From the NCBI GenBank assembly GCA_033296885.1, contig MU863885.1, positions 248,001 through 312,000 of the forward strand: a stretch of DNA of 64,000 nucleotides. Reading direction: 5' to 3'. Below are positions 36,831 through 48,600 of this stretch, piece after piece. Position numbers and translations under genes: made by a program. The notes under the pieces were generated by a model. That model did no database searches. It saw nothing but the letters and a program-made list of their open reading frames with translations, and had not been told where the DNA came from. The stretch is from Triangularia verruculosa (Eukaryota; Ascomycota; Sordariomycetes; Sordariales; Podosporaceae). Each line of letters begins with the position of its first letter. The first letter of the stretch is position 1.

Positions 36831-37554
36831 AACTGTCGTGCTGCGCTCACCCTCTTGGGCGTGCGGTTGTACATCCATTCGCAGCGGGGCTCTGGGGAAG
36901 CGTATCGTCGTTGAAGCATCGCGATGGGGGGTTTTCCGGGGTTGGGTCCAAACCACCATCTGGATCGAGCATTAGCGTCTCTAGGGCGATGCACCCGGAC
37001 GTTTCAGTCGATGGCGTCTCCTCTTACTGTGTAGCACGGCAGAGAGGACAGGCAGCTCCACCCATTTTGAGATGTGGCCGGGGATGGAAGTGCCACGGAT
37101 CATCAGGTTTTGGATGCGTTTGCAAAAACAAGATCGGGACGGGTCCCCGAAACAGCTGCTTGGCGAGCAGTGCCATGGAGATGTCGTATATGTCCCGGTG
37201 CGGCAGGACTTCGATACTACCGTACCTACCTACATACAATATCCTGATTAGCGGTTATGTCATTGCGGGTGGGAGATCGAATCCACTCCAAGTTGCACCT
37301 GCTTGGCCAAGTGGTTGAGTGGTAGGCAAAAGGGGGATCATCCTTGCTGCAAGCAGACCATCGAGATGTCCATGCTCTCACATGTCCTGATTTGTGGAAT
37401 TAAGATGGTCTTTTTAGCTGGATTTGGTCGGTAGATGGATATCAGATAGATAAATGAGAGTGGACTTTGCTGCTGCTTTCTGGGAACGGAGTCAACACCG
37501 AGCCTTTGTGCGAGAATTCCGTAGGTTTGCTTAAAAGAGGCAGAAACTGGTCTT

Positions 37555-37572
37555 GAGAGAGAGAGAGAGAGA
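37555..37572. repeat. (GA)9 microsatellite
   Basis: Nine perfect GA units on the plus strand in the gene-poor region. Confidence 0.85.
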
Positions 37573-37782
37573 AACCTGCAGGTGGCAGCGTTGCCACGGA
37601 AGGCGCGAGGAGAGCGAAGAGCGAGAAAGGTGCAACTTCATGTGCATGGTGCCCAGCGAGGAGGCTTCCTGTTTTGTGAGAAGTGAAAGTTTGTTCATGA
37701 TCATGAGGGTCTCATGCTGGAAGTCGCCACGCTGAAAGGTGCTTGGCCCTGTTGGTGGCACCAAATTTCTTCCACTTTTGAG

Positions 37783-37793
37783 CCCCCCCCCCC
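37783..37793. repeat. C11 homopolymer
   Basis: An uninterrupted run of 11 C on the plus strand in a gene-poor region. Confidence 0.85.
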
Positions 37794-39924
37794 ACCTCGT
37801 ATTAGTACTTACAGTCTTCACACTTTCCATTTCTGTGCTGTGTAACCATATTGAGCCAATCATACGCTTCCATTGTTCGTAAGCAATGCTTGTATGGTTG
37901 AATTTACTACCGGTACCTGACAGGGAGGCCTGTCGGTCCAAGCCAGTCAGGTGTTTGTCAGACCTCCTAGCCAAGAAGGCAGGTACCCTTCATGCGCTGT
38001 CTGGTGACGCACCTTGGCCATGTACTGGTGTCAGATACTATACTGTGTCTATACTTCGGACGGAAGGCCATTGCAGATGGCTCGGCTGTCGTCCAAATCG
38101 CACTCAACTACATTGCTGTGGGAGCCTGTCCAGAGGGTGTAGTTTATGACATCTTGAGGTTCATCTGAATTCTTGCGTGCCCCTCGTTTTGCTCAGTGCG
38201 ATGGGGGAGGCTAGAAGCCTAGATTGTTCTTCCAAGGGAAGAGCGTGCTTCTCCACCCCGCATTTACTTCGAGTGTCTCTTGTACTTTGGTCCCGAAGTT
38301 TGGTCACTTGGGCTCGTTCAACACTCCAAGACAATGACTGTTCAAGGATTCCACGACGAGTGCTCCATGTGACCCGTTAGAAAGGACACGCTTTTCTTGG
38401 GGCGCAAACTGGATGGATGTATTTGATTACCTGAAAGTATCGGTGCGTTACAACAGCCACTGTCTTGGGATTTAGAAGCGAGGAGAAGCGAGCTTTACCT
38501 AATAGTCGAAAAGGCCGTAAAGAAGAATGATCAGTGTCGCGTTGTGAATAAGCCTCGCAGTGTCTGTAGTTATCTGGATCGGTCCAGGTGCATCATGCAA
38601 CACGAGATCGACCTATCAGGGACCCCGGAAAGAGCCTCGGGGGTTGTCAGAGGTGGGTAGGCCATACAAAGGGCCCGGGGCCGCTGTCAACCGACCTGGC
38701 ATGGCGGACAAGCGCATGTGGCGGTGACCAAGAAGGGGCAATAGGTTATCTTCGGTGCGTGTCGCATGGTCTTACGCCGAGCTGGCTGCTGCTAAGGGAA
38801 GCGGGACGTGGGTGTGTGCATTTGCTCAAGCGTGAGACTTGCTTGGACCTCACCCATGTCATCTCTCGCCTACCCAGGCCAAGCATCAACATGGGCAGGC
38901 CATCGTGTCTCCGATGTTCCAGGGCGATGTACAAATGTCGTGCATTGGGTTAAGGTTAGCCTGCTGTGCTACCTCGCATTGGCAAAGATCGCCCATGTGT
39001 TCCTGATAGCCAGATTGGGAAGACTGCCTTTTTCTGATTGGTCAGCCGTGTGGTATCTTGTTCCATGTACCACATAATCAGCTCCAGGTACCAAGCAGTC
39101 AATGAGAGTGAAGAGGCCAATAACTGCTTTTTTGCCATTGAATAAGGGAGAAGCGTCTCCGTCAGTCTATCTATCTCTAACGGACACCATTCTAATCCTC
39201 TTGTGTATTTCCTCTTCCTTGCCGTCGCAGCGGGCGAGAGATGAACGTTGCTCTTTGACCTGTATTACACCAGCCCAGCCCCCCAGACCTATCCTGTCCT
39301 AATTAAAATGCTGTGCGCCACTTCCCGAAGCGTCACTCCATGCCAACAAGGATCCCGAATTACAACAAGCCCAATGCTGTTGTCAATCCGTGTGTTCCTC
39401 GATGTCAACCTTTGAATACCATTACCATTTTGACCCTGGAGACCCATATCCCACCTAATACCGTCCTAGCCCCATTGGGCACCCAAATGAAGAGATAATT
39501 CAGAGAAAAAGAAAAGGAAAAGGAAATGAACAGGAAAGGAAAAATCAACCTAAAAAGAAGTGACAAAGAACAATAAATCTCAAACTTTTTTCACCGTCAC
39601 GGACCAACTCCCCCTTTTTTGTTGTTGTGGCGAATCCAAAAGATGTGCCTCGAACAACTTTGAGAAAGAAATGTAGCCACAGGGGGCGAGAAGAACCCAA
39701 TGCCCCATAAACCAATCCCGTCTGGGATAAAGGAGTCCTGTTGACCTCGATCCCAATGCCCTTGTATCCCGACCCGACCGTCCCGATACCCAAAAAATGA
39801 AATTCGTAGCATCCAAACCATTCGGCCACATGAATCGTGATATTCATGCACTGGCGAGACGGCTTCTCTTGGGAGGTCGTCCACTGCCTGTGCTTTCCGG
39901 CGCTGACGTCTGCGCCGTGATGTG

Positions 39925-41530
39925 TTACAACCCTCCCCCCTTCTCCACCGTGCACCCGCTGAATTCGTGCTTCTGTGCCAGCGAGGACGCTCGGCGGGCC
40001 TGGGAGCTGGCCGTGTGCCTGACCGACTCGACAAGGTCTGGGCCCACCGGCATGGCCATCGCCTGGCTGCGGATGGGCTTCTCCTGGAGACGGAACTGGT
40101 TGTGCTCATCGCCATCCTCACGGCTGCCCCACGACGTCTGCTTGAGCGTGAACAGCGCGTACAGCTTGATGAGTCCGTGGAACCAGCCAAACAGAATAGA
40201 CACGGGCAGGAACATGATATCACTCGGATTCCTGCGAAACAGCCCAACCAGTTTCACCACTTTCGTGAAGCAAAACATGAATATTATTTCTGCAGCGAGG
40301 AGGATATAGCGGTTCCTGAGCTCCCAGTTCTCCGTCGCCCACCAGCACGAGAAGAGCAGCAGGGGATCGACGGCAAAGGCAAGCGAAGTGAAGGTGGCAA
40401 TGTGAAGCGCATATGTGCACCAGAGTTGCTGACTGTTGGGTGGACTTGGTCAGCATTTTGAAAGGGGGGTGTGGGAAGAAGAAGGGTGTTGTCATACGTA
40501 AGCACGTGTCTTTCGCGCACAAGACTGGTCCAGTTGCTTCTCCAATTGCTTCTCGCCCAGCGCGAACATTGATACAAGAATTTGAACCCGTTTTCAAGCG
40601 TCGTCTCAATCTCGCACTCCCTCTCATACTGGATCCAAGTCTTCCACTTCTTCGCCACGAGCCACCGCGTCACGTAATTGTCGTCGTCGGCGTTGAGTAT
40701 GTACTTGCCCCATTTTTCATTTTTGAACCCGCCCAAAAAGTCGTAGCTCTTGAGAATCTCGGTTCGGTAGGCGCCAGTGCGCCCCGACATGCAAGAGGTT
40801 CCGCCGTCGATATTGTGGGTCGCTGAGATTTCAAAATTCCTCCTCTCAATGTAGGCCGCTCCGAGCCAATTGAAGATGCGCGTTGTCAAATCGCCATCCA
40901 CACGCTTCACCCTCTGGCATGTCCCCACTCCGCCCATCCTGTCGTCTTCAAATGGCGCCAAAAGCCAGGGCATGAGGGTCGAAGGCCATTCTACGTCGTC
41001 GTCAGCCATAACCGTGATGGGAGTCTGGACATGATCCCCCTCGAGCGCCCTGCACACCTGGAGCCGCTTATTGGCCTTGTCGACGTGCAAAACCTCGATT
41101 ACCGTTGGAAGGGCGCTGTTCACCCCCAAGAGGGCTGAAGCAGCCTTCTCCAGCGCATCGTGCTTGTTCCAGGTGGTGACAAGGATTAGTTTGGCCGGCC
41201 TGCAGGCGAGAATGCTCTCTAGGGACGGCTGAAGCTCTTGGGGGCGGTTGTGAATGGTGGGGATGATAACTGTGACGTCGTTTGAGGTGTATCTTGGTTT
41301 TTCCCAATTTGGAGCTATGGATTTGTATGTCCAATGGCTGATGCAATGGACAATGAGGCGGACGTAGCGATGAAGCCTGAAAACCAGCGTCGTCAGCCTC
41401 TGTGAGTTTCAGAAAGATTGGAGCTGGTTGGCATGTGAACGTACCATAGAATTGTGTGGAAAACGGCCCAGAACTTCACAGACCAGAGGAAATCTAGCCT
41501 CGGAAGGAAAAGATCCATAAGCTGAGACAT
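39925..41530 (-). CDS. Family GT2 membrane glycosyltransferase, polysaccharide synthase-like
   Basis: Exons 41530-41445, 41376-40498 and 40432-39925 (68 and 65 bp introns) encode 490 residues. Exon 1 gives MSQLMDLFLPRLDFLWSVKF and an N-terminal hydrophobic anchor. After the first splice come VTVIIPTIHNRPQELQPSLE and the nucleotide-sugar fold. Processive-GT2 signatures follow in order: ITVMADDDVEWP (DxD type), DGGTSCMSGRTGAYRTEI, ILNADDDNYVTRW, and the (Q/R)xxRW-type motif QCSRWARSNWRS. The third exon has hydrophobic segments (YALHIATFTSLAFAV, IILFMF-type, FLPVSILFGWFHGLIKLYAL) and a charged cytosolic tail. Such proteins resemble Cps1/hyaluronan-synthase-like enzymes and the fungal type 2 glycosyltransferases that Zymoseptoria and Fusarium need for hyphal growth on solid surfaces. 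The sugar product is unknown. The gene stands alone in a gene-poor stretch. Confidence 0.9.
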
Positions 41531-41797
41531 GCTGCTTTCAAGCGAGCAAGATCCAGACAAAATGGAGGAAATTGGCTGCTTTTATAAAAGACACACCAAT
41601 TCCGATCTATTTGGAAGATTTCGTGACGAGTCCCGCCAAGCTGCGAGATCGAGGGTAATGTTTGGTTTTGGGACGTCAATGTTTCAATAACGACGTTGGT
41701 GCGGAGCCCAGTCGGGAGGGAGGCGGGAGGAGAGCGGGTTGTGGAGACCAAAGAGACGGCACGGCCGTATCATGAAAGTCGAGAGGTTGTATGAGGC

Positions 41798-41810
41798 GGG
41801 GGGGGGGGGG
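41798..41810. repeat. G13 homopolymer upstream of the GT2 gene
   Basis: Thirteen consecutive G on the plus strand, about 270 bp upstream of the GT2 gene start, so it lies in the presumed promoter. Confidence 0.85.
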
Positions 41811-42645
41811 AGGAGAGGGAACAGGAGCGTTCTCCGGCTTCGTAATCTTGATCTCCGGCGATAGAGTCTGCTCGTAACTGGGGACAGAGACTCAAATCAA
41901 ACAAAACGACCGGCACAGGCGAGTCCCGTTGCTGGCACAACAATGTTGTTGCCGCCGTCGACGAGAATGCCTAAGATAGTATACACACAAGACGGGGCAA
42001 CGTCAAGGAAACAAAGCCATGGCATGAACCAATTGGCCTCTTGAAGAAGAACAAGAACGAAAAAGCAAAGACGGGGCGGGATGACATCCCCGGGTCTAGG
42101 CTCGGGGAGGGAGTGCCGGCATATATAGGCAGAGGGAGACGACAAGCGAGGCAGGAGGAGACGGGCGACGCATCAGGATGTGGTACTTCTCTGTCAACTT
42201 TGACAGAGCTTCCTTGACAAGGAAGAGGAACAAATAAGAAGGCGAGATTGTGCTCAGAGGAGTGGCAGCAGCAAGAGAGATGGAGGGTACCGTCCATGTA
42301 CTGGGCGTCGGCAACTGCCCGGCAGCAGCAACCCATGCAGAGAGGTACTCGGTCCACGATGGAGGTGGAAAAGCAATCTTGGAGGCAAGACTTAGTTGCA
42401 GCTGGTACCCCCGTACATCGTACCTCGAAGGGTTATTAGCTGCTCGAGCGGACTGGAAGGGGACCTTTCCTTTTCTTGCGCACCTCTCGACGTGAAGTGG
42501 AACGCCAGAGAAGACAACAAGGTGCACAACCCATGTACCATTAGAAAAATTGGCCTATAACTGCAATTGTTTTGGGGTAGTTTTTTGTAGCGAGCCAAGC
42601 ATGCTAGGACCAGCAAGGGGGTGTCCCTAGAGTGATGGGCCTGCC

Positions 42646-42694
42646 GGGGGGGGGGGGTGGGAGAATGTTGGGGCAAGGGGCCCTTTTTGGGGGG
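42646..42694. repeat. Strong G-quadruplex-type cluster
   Basis: Five plus-strand G-runs (12, 3, 4, 4 and 6 G) fall within 49 bp with spacers of 1-8 bases, fitting the usual four-run quadruplex pattern. Confidence 0.6.
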
Positions 42695-45600
42695 CTTCCT
42701 GCAGGTCGGAGGGGGCGTGCAGCCGTGAGGAATGGATGGCACCGGGCCTTTACCCCAAGTCGTGATTTTAAAATTTTATTCGAGAAAGGTGTGCTGTCCA
42801 ACGTCCCTTTACAGTGTGCTAGAAGCGGACCCTGTGGTATATTTTTCCATGGCTCGCTGTCCTCCCAGACGAGCCTGTAACGGCAGCCCTCGAGATATCT
42901 GTACCGTTCTGCTTTTGACCTTTGTCCAACATTGAAACTTCTGCCGTTGACATGGGTTCAAGGGACGGAGCGCTGCCAAGCCCAGCTCCCCTGTGAGGTC
43001 TGGACACGCTGCGGCACCCCGCCAAAATCGCCCGAGTTCGAGCGAGGGGTGGTTGAGGCTTTAAAAAAATGGACTGGACGGGGAGGTGGAGTAGCTCGCT
43101 GGAGTGGCCCACCAGTCCAGTATTAATTCCTTGAAGAGCACATGTAGGTACTCGCTGGTACAACTTGGTCGTACGTGTAGCGAGCAGCCTGCCCACGCAT
43201 GCTGGGGTATTGTCTTGACCAGTGTGCGCCAGCGTGGGAAAACACACCTGAATCGCCGTGCCCGTATATTCCCAGCATCAAAAGCAAGGCACGAATTTGT
43301 CTCGCGGTTGAGCCCTCTCCACCGCCAGCATCATCGCGGTCAGCGCTTGCGCCTAAGCCTGCGCTTGCTGCTAGGACAACATATGGCCAGTGCCTCGAGG
43401 TGGGCCAGACCATTGTTAGGAACTTGTGACCCATCTGGGCCCCGATAGGCATCCATCTTCCTTTTTGGCAATCACCTCGCTGTGATAACCGGAGGCCTGC
43501 TCTGCTGGTGGCGGCTGGTTAGAGATATCACATGGCGGAGGGACTCGGAGTCTGATTATTGGCGTGAGGTCAGTCCGGCGTTGGGCAATCATATTCGGAG
43601 CTTGCTGCTCCACACCGGCCAAGGTTCAATCGACGGCCAGGTTGTTGGCGATCGATCTTCCCGGCTTTCTCGGCAACGACCGGCTCGCGTCTGATGGCTT
43701 CTTGCTGAAATGGATAGAGTCGGCAATCTCGTGAATATTCGCGTCCGCTGAACACGGAATCTGTACAAAGGCGCGCGGCTCTCGCAGGTTGTGTGTTATA
43801 CGTTATTAGTCATTTGCGGAGCACAGCAAATCCGATGTCGACAAGGGACGAATCATCGAATCATCAGATGAACACTGCGGCTCGACGTGTGGAGATGTAG
43901 AACGGAGAACCGTTTGCTTTCTGGAGTCCTTGGCGTTCACTTTTGACGATCCATCCCACGGCCATCTACACGGTACAACGCTGCCGTTACAGTCGACATA
44001 CAATCCGTCGGCCGTGATAAATTACCTGCCCGGAATGCACACCTGGGGACCACGGCGAGAGACGGGGCCGGAAAGACTCGAAACGACGTTGCTGCCGGCC
44101 TGGATATGGCACGGCCCCGACGGGGTAAAGGGACACTCGTACTGGGGATTCTGGAGATTCAACGTTTTCGACTACCTCTTTGGGAACCGTTCCTCGGGCG
44201 AAACCTTTGATGGGCGGGGGAGAGCGGGTACAAATTTGGGCCAAACAGGGGATGCTCCTTGTATAAGATGGGTCCACAACCCTACCGTCGTCAGGGATGT
44301 CGTCGAGGGTGGACGAACGGGAACCCACCTGGCCGTGAACGGAGAACTCCATTGTTTGCCAATTTTGCCAGTACGGAAGCTCGGGCCACAGAGACATCGC
44401 CAGGTCCCTTCAGAGCACCCTCGGTAGTCGGGATAACCCACGCAGCGAGATGCGGCTGCATCATAGAATCCATCTTTGTGTTGGCGTGCTGGCAGGCAAA
44501 GTTTTGACGTGGGTGTCTCCTGGACAGTGGGATACGGAGTATACGTGACGATTGTTGACGTGGGCTTCGCTTCGTCCTGTCTTTTGCATGGGGGCGGGTC
44601 CGGACTGTGGTTGAAAGCTCCAACAAGTGTTTAATGGCTATATTTCATGCAGGTACGATGTGGTCGGCCTCTACTGTGATGACGGAAAGACACCTTGCAT
44701 CCGAACAAGATCTTAAGCGGTCCGCGGATAGTTGCCGGCGGCCTTGTAGACTAATCGGGCTTGAGCAGATGCGCCCCTGGTATATAAACGGCTGTTACTT
44801 CAAACACTGCTAGTAAGGATTGGTATGCATCGCATGGTTGACATGCCGCAAACTCGGTGAAAGCGTCCTGGCAGCTCTTGGTAAGGGCAGGGCAATGTTA
44901 GGGCTGGCTGGCCTTGTCATGCGCTGAAGAACTTTCTGCAACAGCACTGCCTGTCGACGATCAAGGGTTGAGGCCGGTGAGCGCTCTTGACGTGACGATG
45001 GCCCCTGTCATGACCCGAAATGGCCGACTATGGACATCGGGACCAAACTGTGCCCCTGTCCAAAGGCAAATGCCGTGCAGGAAAGGAAAAGAAAAGAGAG
45101 TGCCCAAGATCTGCGGGCCGCAAACGCCGAGGGTGGTTGCATCAAGATCTAGGATGCGTAAAGCCACATTGGACTTTAGTGAACAGCTGTTGTGGGAGAT
45201 GCTCCGGGTCCGGTACGCGAAAACCTGTTGTTTCACCACGTCTCGCCAGGGATGTCGTCAAAATTGACCGCCCTCCACGGGCCGCCATGTGGACCAGACG
45301 TCACAGGCTCCGATGAGAATTCCGGACTCCACAAGCCGGGGGGCCCAGCCGGATCGGAGCCGGTGGCTGCTGAGCCTCCGTGACTTGTTGCTCTCAGGGG
45401 CGGCATCCACTTGTAGAAATAGATCAGGATCAGGTCATTGTCTCATCCCTGAATTGCTACCACTTCGAGATCATGGAATTCAGAGCCCAAAGCACCAACT
45501 AGGGGTAACCGCAAAACGTCCAGTGGCAGGCAGAAGGGCCAAGCTGGATAACCCAGGTGTCAATCGGCCGGCTGAGCCACACATCGCTTGACAGAAGACA

Positions 45601-48600
45601 CGAATTCAATAACGATCCTGGCCGTTGCGAGTTTGTAGCAACTATAGGTAGGTATAGCGGTGCTTGCTGTATTTTTGCGTGATATAGCTGCTCATGGCGA
45701 GGTCTGATGAATTTCTTCGCTCAATGTGGCCCCACCTGGCACCACTCATGTCGCAATCCTGCCGGAGCGTCCCGTTCGTTGCCGTTCGATGGCGTTGAAA
45801 GCAGGCGCCACATCGTTGACGATCCGGAAGGGCCCTCACCGGCGGCAAACTTGCTCATTCCTGCCAAGAATGGGTGGAAAAGGTTTGTGTCTCTGCGTAT
45901 GGGCTAACGGATTCCGTGACGATCTCCCGAGCGTTTGAGACGTGCTCTAACCACAGGCTCAAAAGACATCCCGCGTTGCCCTGTTCCTCTGACGATGAAT
46001 AAATTAGTGGTGTGTATGGGAATTGGGGCATGCGGAGACGAGCGAGGTTGCGGCCGGCTAAGTGCCAAGCATTCATCCCACACTCACCCAACGTCTCTGT
46101 ATCGGCCGCATAGACGAAATGTGACTTGGAAGCGTTGGCATGCACTGAAGGCAATATTCCTTCGTGTACTGCAGGAGTCTGTACAGCGGTTTTGCTGATA
46201 AGAACTCCTTCTGCAGCTAAAACGCAAGCGTTACATCGAAAGAGAAAAAAGAGGTCAAACGAAGCACGCACTGTCTCGCTACTCAGACGAGAGTTGTGGC
46301 AGGTAGTGTACCTTACTCTGTGTCGCAAAGTGGGCGCCTTGCCGGCTTTGTTACTATGTAGTAGATAGGTAACCTGTTGAGGTTGACATGGACGTCCACG
46401 GGTGGGATGATGCAAGTTCTGATTTAATTTAGCCTCTTCTTCGGTTCCTTAGAAAATGCAGAGACAAGGCCTTCTGGAATGCACATTGATACGATTCCCA
46501 GTCTTCCCAATCAATTCCTTCTATTTTCAGACAACATCTCGATGTTGTTATCGATGGGGTCCTACATTAGTACAACGCTGCGGCATCCTCTTCGCCATCA
46601 CGCATAGAATGGCGACCTCTTGTCTGCGTGCCCAGACCACACTGGGCCGGCATATCGTCGGCAACCGACGTTGTCTAGTACGTACATACAATCTCTTAGG
46701 TAGAGCAATCGCCCTGGATTGCCTTGGCTTCAGCTTGCTCAATCGTTGCAAAGCCTCCATCGTTGATGGTTCCAAACCGGGCAATGATGAGCAGCAAAGG
46801 CTCATGCAGCAGGTCAGTGCTACCTCCCCGTTGTCGACTATTCATCCGGAATTGACGTCGTCGCAAAAAAAACGCTGCTCGAGATTGACGCCGGTCTCAA
46901 TCAAGGCACCTTGGCCCACGCTCTCTGTGTTGATTGAACAAGCATACATCAAACATCCCACGGCCCTTTTTGGTCTGCCTATCAGCCAAGTAAGCGGGTG
47001 CAGAACCGATCTCAAAGCGGCACGCTAATTAGAAAAGTTCTTCAGCATCTCTGGTCCGCCTCGCACGCATTCATTTCTCTCACTGCACGCAATGCCGCTC
47101 CATAGCCATGTCCATGTCACCGCAACCCGCCCGCGTCTTGCTGCATGGGCTGCTCTGCCCTGAGCATAGTGACGCTTACCTGCCGGGGTGTGTACAAGGG
47201 CCCGCTAACGTCATAGCGACCTTGGGGCGGCAGCCGGGAGGGGTCGGCGCGGGCATCGTGCTGTCGTGGTGCTCTTGAGAGGTGAGGTGAGGTGGAAGAG
47301 GATCCGTTTGCTTCTGCATCTCGGACACCACCAGGCAAGCGATGGGCTGCTGTAAAGGGGACAATGGAACCTAACCTGCGGGCCGGATGGCATGGCTCGG
47401 GGAAGCAGCAGTTGCGTTTCCGGTAGATGCAGCCGATCTGGATGATGCGCATTCAAGGGCCATTTGGCTGCGGCGAAGAGGTGGCATGTTCTGGATAAAC
47501 CCCCCAGGACCCAGGACCAAAACCAGGCTCGGCGTACCTAAGGTAGGTATACAAGCAAGCAATATCGGCATACACCACAACCAAGAGAGGCAGGAAACGC
47601 AGACAGGGGATCTCAAAATTTTCCAAATTTTCTGTACAATGACGCCTTCCTCCTGCATATGCCTTGACGACCTGGGTTGCATTGTCACCGTTTTGTATGT
47701 TGTTCCGGCGTCACTGATGCAACGACCCGCCATTCCCCCGTTCATTCACTGCGGCAGAAAAGAGAAATGTCAAAGAGCGCCCGGCATCACTGGGCTTCTT
47801 CTTTTCCCGTGCCGTAGGATAAGGCCGCGCGTTGTCACCGACCCATTGTTGTCCCGGTCCGACTGAAACCCGGGCAGCTCAGTTTGCTCGAAACATTGAA
47901 TATGATCCTGGGGCAGGCCTACCTAGTCCGTGACCGGCACCATTTTCACGGTCTGACTGGCGGTCAAGAGGCACTTCGACCGGTTTCCCATGCGGACTAT
48001 CCAAGAAACCCTCCCCCCCTCCCAGCCCACCGACGCCCCGCCGAATCAACAACTTTGGAGCCATAGTGCCTTGGTCATCCTCCCTGAGTCAACTTCCGTT
48101 CTCCCGGGAGGTCCAAGAGCAAGTTGAACCATGAAAAATCGACAGCCGTCGGTAGCAGATGGGTTAAAGACGCCCGAAAACCGCACCTTAACCAGTGATA
48201 AGCTGGCTCCGACAGCGGACTGTGGCAAGCGGGCCGTTGTCCTGTCGTGTCATGTCGCTGTGGCAAGTCCAGATAACAGCTTCGGTACCGGGAGGCCACT
48301 TAGCCAACTGCTCTCTAGGGAAGGATAAGGAACGGTCCGAGGCAATAGGGAGGTAACTGATAGTCCATCCTGGGCTTCGTGGGGCCTCTGATTCGAGAGC
48401 CACGAGAAGGGATAGGATTTGGCAATCGGGCCTCTTTCAGGCGTTCCCAGATACCCCTTATCTTACTGCAGATAGGGCAGCTTCCCGTGACAAAACGACA
48501 AGCAATGGGAGTCACGAGTGCTGTCGCGGATGGCGAGATGCGTCATCTTCACCCTCTGGTTGGTCAGTCTGACTCTAGCTTGGACGCAGAGCACATCTTC

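Larger units (their letters stand above)
29201..39924. other. Gene-poor region with no supportable gene
   Basis: 10.7 kb in which all frames on both strands are under about 170 codons, with no domain, no splice-linked continuity and no familiar motif. Base composition stays near that of the flanks; there is no obvious AT-rich, RIP-like block. Visible elements are C-runs (33077-33087, 37783-37793), a G-run cluster (36798-36830), a (GA)9 repeat (37555-37572), a pyrimidine-rich leader-like tract (32600-33210) and tRNA-like fragments (37268-37325). Undetected short or non-coding transcripts remain possible. Confidence 0.5.

Noticed and set aside
39597..40247. 216-codon minus-strand frame and a 179-codon plus-strand frame overlapping the GT2 gene
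   Set aside because: Both are out-of-frame or antisense shadows of the GT2 third exon, which has clear conserved membrane segments.
43930..44427. 165-codon plus-strand frame in the gene-poor region
   Set aside because: It begins at a TTG, has no recognisable domain and no splice-linked neighbour, and an overlapping minus-strand frame is nearly as long. A chance frame in GC-moderate DNA explains it.
45855..46415. 186-codon minus-strand frame
   Set aside because: No recognisable domain or conserved-looking block; likely chance.
46456..47028. 190-codon plus-strand frame
   Set aside because: Random-looking composition with scattered Cys, His and Trp, no motif and no promoter-like context.
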